Positions 59,807-64,000 of a stretch of 64,000 bases of DNA are shown piece after piece. The stretch spans positions 1 to 64,000 of the forward strand of contig JAOUCS010000004.1 in the NCBI GenBank assembly GCA_029859645.1. The letters run 5' to 3'. Both the position numbers and the translations under genes were made by a program. Source of the stretch: Lysobacterales bacterium (GTDB taxonomy: Bacteria > Pseudomonadota > Gammaproteobacteria > Xanthomonadales > SZUA-36). The stretch's first letter is position 1, and each line of letters begins with the position of its first letter. Under the pieces are notes generated by a model. That model did no database searches. It was not told the origin of the DNA and saw only the letters and a program-made list of their open reading frames with translations.

Positions 59807-60970
59807 ATGGCCAAGCTGAATCCTTTTGATCTTTACGACGTTGCATCGCTGCTCAGTGAAGAGGAGCTGATGATAAAAGACAGCGTCGCGCGTTTTGTCG
59901 ACGAACGAGCCATGCCGGTGATCGCGAAGCATTTCGACGAGGCCACGTTTCCGCAGGAACTGGTGCCCGAAATCGCGGAAATGGGGCTGCTGGGGTCCAG
60001 CATTGAGGGTTATGGCTGCGCTGGCCTGAACTCGGTTTCCTATGGCCTGATCTGCCAGGAAATGGAGCGCTGCGATTCCGGGCTGAGGAGTTTTGTCTCG
60101 GTCCAGTCCAGCCTATGCATGTATCCGATTTACGCTTACGGCTCCGAGGAACAGAAACAGCGCTGGCTGCCTGGCATGGCGGCCGGAGAGATTATTGGCT
60201 GTTTCGGGCTAACCGAGTCTCATGGCGGGTCCGATCCGGCCAATATGAAAACGCACGCACGCAGGGACGGAGACGACTGGATTGTCAACGGCTCCAAGAT
60301 GTGGATTACCAATGGCAACCTGGCCGATATCGCGATTGTCTGGGCGAAAACGGAACAGGGCATCATGGGTTTCGTGCTGGAAAAGGGTATGTCTGGCTTT
60401 GAGGCTCGCGAGATCAAATCCAAAATGTCGCTGCGCGCCTCGGTGACCTCTGAACTTTACTTCGATAACGTCCGGGTGCCGGAAGCCAATCGCCTGCCGA
60501 ACGTGGTGGGGCTTAAGGGACCACTGGGCTGTCTGACGCAGGCACGTTACGGCATCACCTGGGGCCCGATCGGATCGGCCATCGCCTGCCTGTCTGAAGT
60601 AATTGACTATACCTCCGATCGTGTCCTGTTCGGTCGTCCGCTGGCGGCCAACCAGGCCATCCAGTTGCGCCTGGCGGACATGGCGCGCAGGATCACGTCG
60701 GCCCAGTTGCTTTCACTGCAATTGGGCAGGATGAAAGATGCGGGCACCATGCAGCCAACCCAGGTCAGTATCGCCAAGTGGAATAATGTGCGCATGGCGC
60801 TGGATATCGCCAGGGATTGCAGGGACATCCTGGGCGGTAGCGGCATCACCACGGAATATCATGCCATCCGTCACATGCTGAACCTGGAAAGCGTGATTAC
60901 TTACGAAGGCACCGAAACCGTTCATCAGTTGGTCGTTGGCAGGGAGTTGACAGGTATTAACGCCTTCTGA
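59807..60970 (+). CDS. gcdH: Glutaryl-CoA dehydrogenase
   Basis: 387 residues of the acyl-CoA dehydrogenase family. FAD and substrate motifs: GCFGLTESHGGSDPANM and MWITNGNLADIAIVWAK; the catalytic Glu lies in TYEGTETVHQLVVGRELTG, given as TYEGTETVHQL. The close match to glutaryl-CoA dehydrogenase indicates conversion of glutaryl-CoA to crotonyl-CoA, the end of lysine and tryptophan breakdown. Its stop abuts murB (TGATCA). An ALDH7-type gene 2 kb away may belong to the same pathway. Confidence 0.92.
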   Translation: MAKLNPFDLYDVASLLSEEELMIKDSVARFVDERAMPVIAKHFDEATFPQELVPEIAEMGLLGSSIEGYGCAGLNSVSYGLICQEMERCDSGLRSFVSVQSSLCMYPIYAYGSEEQKQRWLPGMAAGEIIGCFGLTESHGGSDPANMKTHARRDGDDWIVNGSKMWITNGNLADIAIVWAKTEQGIMGFVLEKGMSGFEAREIKSKMSLRASVTSELYFDNVRVPEANRLPNVVGLKGPLGCLTQARYGITWGPIGSAIACLSEVIDYTSDRVLFGRPLAANQAIQLRLADMARRITSAQLLSLQLGRMKDAGTMQPTQVSIAKWNNVRMALDIARDCRDILGGSGITTEYHAIRHMLNLESVITYEGTETVHQLVVGRELTGINAF

Positions 60971-61990
60971 TCAGGCCCGGAAATCGATGATTTTAGGTTC
61001 GGTTTCCAGTTCGATGTCAAATTCATTCCTGACGGTCGATTGAATTTCCCGGGCCAGTTCGAGGATTTCAGCACCGCTGGCATTTCCGTGATTGACCATC
61101 ACCAGCGCGTGTTTTTCAGAAACGCCGGCGTCACCGGCCCGGCAGCCTTTGAAGCCGCAATGCTCAATCATCCATGCCGCTGAGCATTTGCTGGAGCCCT
61201 CCGTCGCTTGCCATTGCGGTAAATCGGGATAACGTTTCGCCAGCGCAGACGCGGCAGCATGTCCAAGCAGTGGGTTTTTAAAGAAGCTTCCTGCATTTCC
61301 GAGCTTGGCCGGATCAGGCAGTTTACGCCTACGCAATCGCGTAACGGCATGGCTAACGTCCAGTGCGTTGGGCTGTGAAATTCCCATCGCGTCCAGTTCC
61401 TTTGCCAGTCCCGCATAGTCAAGACGGGGCTGAAACCTCCGGTCCAGGCGCAGGCGGATTGAAGTGATGAAAAAGCGGTCCGGTTCAACCGTTTTGAAAT
61501 AGCTGTCCCGATAGGCCGGTTGACAGTCCTTGGCAGAAAAGACGGTCCAGATTGCACGGTCCATATCCCAGGCGGTGACGCTATCCAGCACCGAGGCCAG
61601 TTCGACACCGTACGCACCGATATTCTGGATTGGCGCAGCGCCGGCAAGTCCTGGAATCATGGTGAGGTTTTCCAGGCCGGACAAGCCGTTTTCCAGGGTC
61701 CAGTGAACCAGCTCATTCCAGTTTTCCCCGGCGCCGGCATCCACCCAGGCATGGCTGCTGTCCTGGCGGACGATGCTCCGGCCTTGCAGCCGATTGAGCA
61801 AAATCGTGCCGGGTACATCACTGGCGAACAGTACATTGCTGCCGCCGCCCAGCAACACGTCCGTGTCCGGGTTGAACCGTGGCAGGGTCAGCAGGTCCTC
61901 CTCCTGCTCCAGCGTGACCATCAGCCGGGCGCTGGATTCGACCCCAAAACTGTTCAAAGCCTTCAGGGAAGGGTGTTCAGTGACTTTCAT
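60971..61990 (-). CDS. murB: UDP-N-acetylenolpyruvoylglucosamine reductase
   Basis: 339 residues from the ATG at 61990 (E. coli 342), type I MurB. The FAD-binding block LLGGGSNVLFASD and GLENLTMIPGLAGAAPIQNIGAYG, given as MIPGLAGAAPIQNIGAYG, are clear; the catalytic Ser lies in AGSFFKNP. It completes UDP-MurNAc synthesis for peptidoglycan. The start overlaps the pyrD stop by 4 nt. Confidence 0.96.
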   Translation of the reverse strand: MKVTEHPSLKALNSFGVESSARLMVTLEQEEDLLTLPRFNPDTDVLLGGGSNVLFASDVPGTILLNRLQGRSIVRQDSSHAWVDAGAGENWNELVHWTLENGLSGLENLTMIPGLAGAAPIQNIGAYGVELASVLDSVTAWDMDRAIWTVFSAKDCQPAYRDSYFKTVEPDRFFITSIRLRLDRRFQPRLDYAGLAKELDAMGISQPNALDVSHAVTRLRRRKLPDPAKLGNAGSFFKNPLLGHAAASALAKRYPDLPQWQATEGSSKCSAAWMIEHCGFKGCRAGDAGVSEKHALVMVNHGNASGAEILELAREIQSTVRNEFDIELETEPKIIDFRA

Positions 61991-63012
61991 TGATGCCCGC
62001 GTTTGGCGATTTCCTGCAGACACTCGTTCAGCAGGTCAGGGCCGCGATAGACCATGCCTGTATAAAACTGGACCAGGTCGGCGCCGAGATCCAGCTTGTC
62101 CACCGCATCCTGGCCCGTGGTGATTCCGCCCACGCCGATCATGGCGATTTCTTTGGGCAACAACTTGCGCAATGCCGCCAGCACATGGTCGGCCTTTGCT
62201 TTCAGCGGAGCGCCGGACAATCCGCCGGCCTCTGCGGAGTGTTTCATGCCTTTCACCGCCTCGCGGCTGATGGTCGTGTTGGTGGCGATCACCGCGTCGA
62301 AGCCGTGATGGTCTACCGTCTGAGCAATCGCAGGCAAAGCATCGTCTTCAAGATCCGGGGCTACTTTTAATGCTATGGGCACTCGTTGACCACAGGCATC
62401 TGCAAGCTCTTCGCGCTTGGCATTGATTCGTCCCAGCAGCTTGTTCAATTCCTCCTCACCCTGCAGGTCACGCAGGTTTTTCGTGTTGGGCGAGGAGATA
62501 TTGACGGTGATGTAATCGGCGTGCGGGTAGACCTTCTCGAAACAATGCAGGTAATCATCCACCGCATTTTCGTTCGGCGTATCGAAATTCTTGCCGATAT
62601 TGATACCGAGTACGCCCTTGAACTGGCGCTTTTTTACCTGGCGGACGAGATGATCGACCCCCTTGTTGTTGAAACCGAGCCGGTTAATCATCGCCTGTGC
62701 TTCCGTCAGGCGGAAAACCCGAGGCTTGGGATTGCCCGGCTGCGGCCTGGGCGTCACGGTGCCGATCTCGACAAAACCGAAGCCCAGCCCTCCCAGCGCC
62801 TCGAAGTAATCTCCGTTTTTGTCCAGCCCGGGAGCGACGCCCACCGGGTTGGGGAACTCCAGACCCATGCAGAAGAGCGGCTGGCTGCGAGCCTTGCACA
62901 GCAGCCGGGTGGCGCCCAGGCGATGCGCCATCAGCAGGCCCTCCATGCTCAGCTCATGCGCGACCTCCGGATCGGTTGCGAACAGGACTTTCCGGGCCAG
63001 GTCATAGAACAT
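61987..63012 (-). CDS. pyrD: Dihydroorotate dehydrogenase, class 2 (quinone)
   Basis: 341 residues from the ATG at 63012. The extended N-terminal helix (MFYDLARKVLF) is the membrane-associating part of class 2 enzymes. FMN and active-site motifs: VGVAPGLDKNGDYFEALGGLG, given as GLDKNGDYFEALG; NISSPNTKNLRDLQ with the catalytic Ser; and IGVGGITTGQDA. It oxidises dihydroorotate using quinone. One base separates it from the upstream aldehyde dehydrogenase stop. Confidence 0.96.
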   Translation of the reverse strand: MFYDLARKVLFATDPEVAHELSMEGLLMAHRLGATRLLCKARSQPLFCMGLEFPNPVGVAPGLDKNGDYFEALGGLGFGFVEIGTVTPRPQPGNPKPRVFRLTEAQAMINRLGFNNKGVDHLVRQVKKRQFKGVLGINIGKNFDTPNENAVDDYLHCFEKVYPHADYITVNISSPNTKNLRDLQGEEELNKLLGRINAKREELADACGQRVPIALKVAPDLEDDALPAIAQTVDHHGFDAVIATNTTISREAVKGMKHSAEAGGLSGAPLKAKADHVLAALRKLLPKEIAMIGVGGITTGQDAVDKLDLGADLVQFYTGMVYRGPDLLNECLQEIAKRGHQ

Positions 63013-63013
63013 G

Positions 63014-64000
63014 TCAGAGATCGAACTTGATACCCTGGGCCAACGGCAATTCCTTACCCCAGTTGATGGTGTTGGTCTGCCGACGCATGTAAACCTTCCA
63101 GGCGTCCGAGCCGGACTCGCGGCCGCCGCCCGTTTCCTTCTCGCCACCAAAAGCGCCACCGATCTCGGCGCCGGAGGTGCCGATATTGACATTGGCGATG
63201 CCGCAATCGGAGCCGGCAGCGGACAGGAACAGTTCAGAATTGCGGACGTCGGTGGTAAAAATGGCGGACGACAGGCCTTGCGGCACTGCGTTGTTCATCC
63301 GGATAGCGTCCTCGATCCCGGTGAACGGAATGACGTAGAGAATGGGTACAAAAGTCTCTGTCTGTACTATGTCCCAGTCATTCTCAGCCATCACGATGGT
63401 CGGTTCCACAAAGGAACCCGGCCGGTCGATTCTCGAGCCGCCCGTGAGGATTGTTCCACCTGCTTTACCAACCGCTGCAATGGCCCCTTCGAAATCCCGC
63501 ACCGCGGATTCATCCACCAGCGGCCCCATCAGCGTGTTGCAGTCCAGAGCCTCACCAATACGTACCTGCTGGTAGGCATCGACCAGCAGGCCGGTGACTT
63601 TTTCGAGAATCGATTGATGAACAAACAGGCGCCGGGTGGTGGTGCAACGCTGCCCGGCGGTGCCAACAGCGCCAAAAACGATGCCGGGGATAGCCATTTT
63701 CAGGTCAGCCGTTTCATCCAGGATGATGGCGTTGTTGCCGCCGAGTTCAAGCAGGCTGCGCCCGAAGCGCTCGGCCACGCGCGTGCCGACTTTCCTGCCG
63801 ACCCAGGTAGAACCGGTAAAGGAAACCAGCCGCACGCGTTCATCATCGACAAAACGGTTGGCAAGGTCATGGCCACTGGCCATGAAACTCAGAAAAATCG
63901 GTGGAAAGCCGCCTTCTTCCAATGCCTGGTTACAGATATTTTGCACCGCTACGCAACACAGGGGGCACTTGGAGGAGGGCTTCCAGACGGTCACGTTTCC
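63014..64000 (-). CDS. ALDH7-type aldehyde dehydrogenase (partial at right edge)
   Basis: The frame is open to the window edge; 329 C-terminal residues are seen and the N-terminal third is missing. Motifs: ELGGNNAII with the general-base Glu, GQRCTTTRR with the catalytic Cys, and the ALDH7A1-specific ending [20 protein letters not shown] plus [21 protein letters not shown]7A1 and bacterial AmaB oxidise alpha-aminoadipic semialdehyde/piperideine-6-carboxylate in lysine breakdown, which would fit with gcdH nearby. It leads into pyrD-murB with almost no spacer. Confidence 0.9.
   Translation of the reverse strand, partial: GNVTVWKPSSKCPLCCVAVQNICNQALEEGGFPPIFLSFMASGHDLANRFVDDERVRLVSFTGSTWVGRKVGTRVAERFGRSLLELGGNNAIILDETADLKMAIPGIVFGAVGTAGQRCTTTRRLFVHQSILEKVTGLLVDAYQQVRIGEALDCNTLMGPLVDESAVRDFEGAIAAVGKAGGTILTGGSRIDRPGSFVEPTIVMAENDWDIVQTETFVPILYVIPFTGIEDAIRMNNAVPQGLSSAIFTTDVRNSELFLSAAGSDCGIANVNIGTSGAEIGGAFGGEKETGGGRESGSDAWKVYMRRQTNTINWGKELPLAQGIKFDL

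Overview
The window is a dense, moderately GC-rich stretch of bacterial chromosome. It carries 56 protein-coding genes, two of them cut by the window edges. I see no rRNA, tRNA, CRISPR array, insertion sequence or phage gene. The gene content points to a free-living aerobic gammaproteobacterium: a YheS-type ABC-F protein, GyrA numbered as in E. coli through the quinolone region, an LpxH-PpiA pair, the RoxA/YcfD ribosomal oxygenase, SucA-SucB-Lpd, MetH, and a large NAD-dependent glutamate dehydrogenase of the Pseudomonas type. A marine lineage near Woeseiales or Chromatiales is a guess only. LpxH and a beta-barrel ending in Phe show a Gram-negative envelope.

Layout. 1-4.6 kb: two exported or membrane proteins of unknown role, a periplasmic methyltransferase-like protein, yheS, a single-span protein and a DUF2189 membrane protein. 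4.6-4.77 kb: a terminator hairpin and a foldable 63-nt element behind a type-2 ferredoxin-NADP reductase. 5.8-13.8 kb: ung, a GFA-family protein, a MAPEG protein, icd with a DUF455 ferritin-like gene, lpxH-ppiA, and gyrA. 13.8-16.7 kb: a minus-strand redox set (Tll0287-like haem protein, OsmC, peroxiredoxin, PilH-like receiver, AcuI-like reductase). 16.7-26.3 kb: central metabolism (sucA-sucB-lpdA, roxA, purB, fumC). 26.3-31 kb: alpha-carbonic anhydrase, a YtrA-like GntR/ABC operon headed by a 75-aa protein, and a sodium/solute symporter. 31-35.7 kb: TetR-adaptor-RND efflux operon. 35.8-40.5 kb: FKBP, then three sugar-nucleotide genes (ugd, gmd, fcl) and DUF2058. 40.5-45.1 kb: metH under an ArsR-methyltransferase fusion resembling SahR. 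45.3-51 kb: NAD-glutamate dehydrogenase overlapping an alphaproteobacterial-type NAD kinase. 51.2-53 kb: a second GFA protein, then a low-molecular-weight phosphatase overlapping a fructosamine-kinase-family gene (a likely deglycation pair). 53-58.8 kb: yceH plus a five-gene envelope operon (LolA-like protein, two LolC/MacB-like permeases, ATPase, outer-membrane barrel). 58.9-64 kb: 5'-nucleotidase, glutaryl-CoA dehydrogenase, murB, pyrD, and the C-terminal part of an ALDH7-type dehydrogenase.

How genes work together. icd, sucAB-lpdA and fumC give most of the oxidative half of the TCA cycle. Glutamate dehydrogenase feeds 2-oxoglutarate into it. Glutaryl-CoA dehydrogenase and the ALDH7 protein suggest lysine/aminoadipate breakdown feeding the same cycle. 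The best candidate for an undescribed system is the 53.6-58.8 kb operon, which has the parts of a complete lipid- or lipoprotein-handling route from inner to outer membrane. The foldable element at 4647-4709 is the best RNA candidate.

Architecture. Genes are tightly packed: six of nine convergent junctions have no spacer or share stop codons, and many same-strand genes overlap by 4 nt. The longest gene-free stretches are 10965-11209 (gyrA leader and ppiA upstream region), 4569-4766 (terminator plus foldable element), 50998-51161 (nothing recognised), 45128-45280 (regulatory) and 7396-7545 (icd promoter). None exceeds 300 bases.
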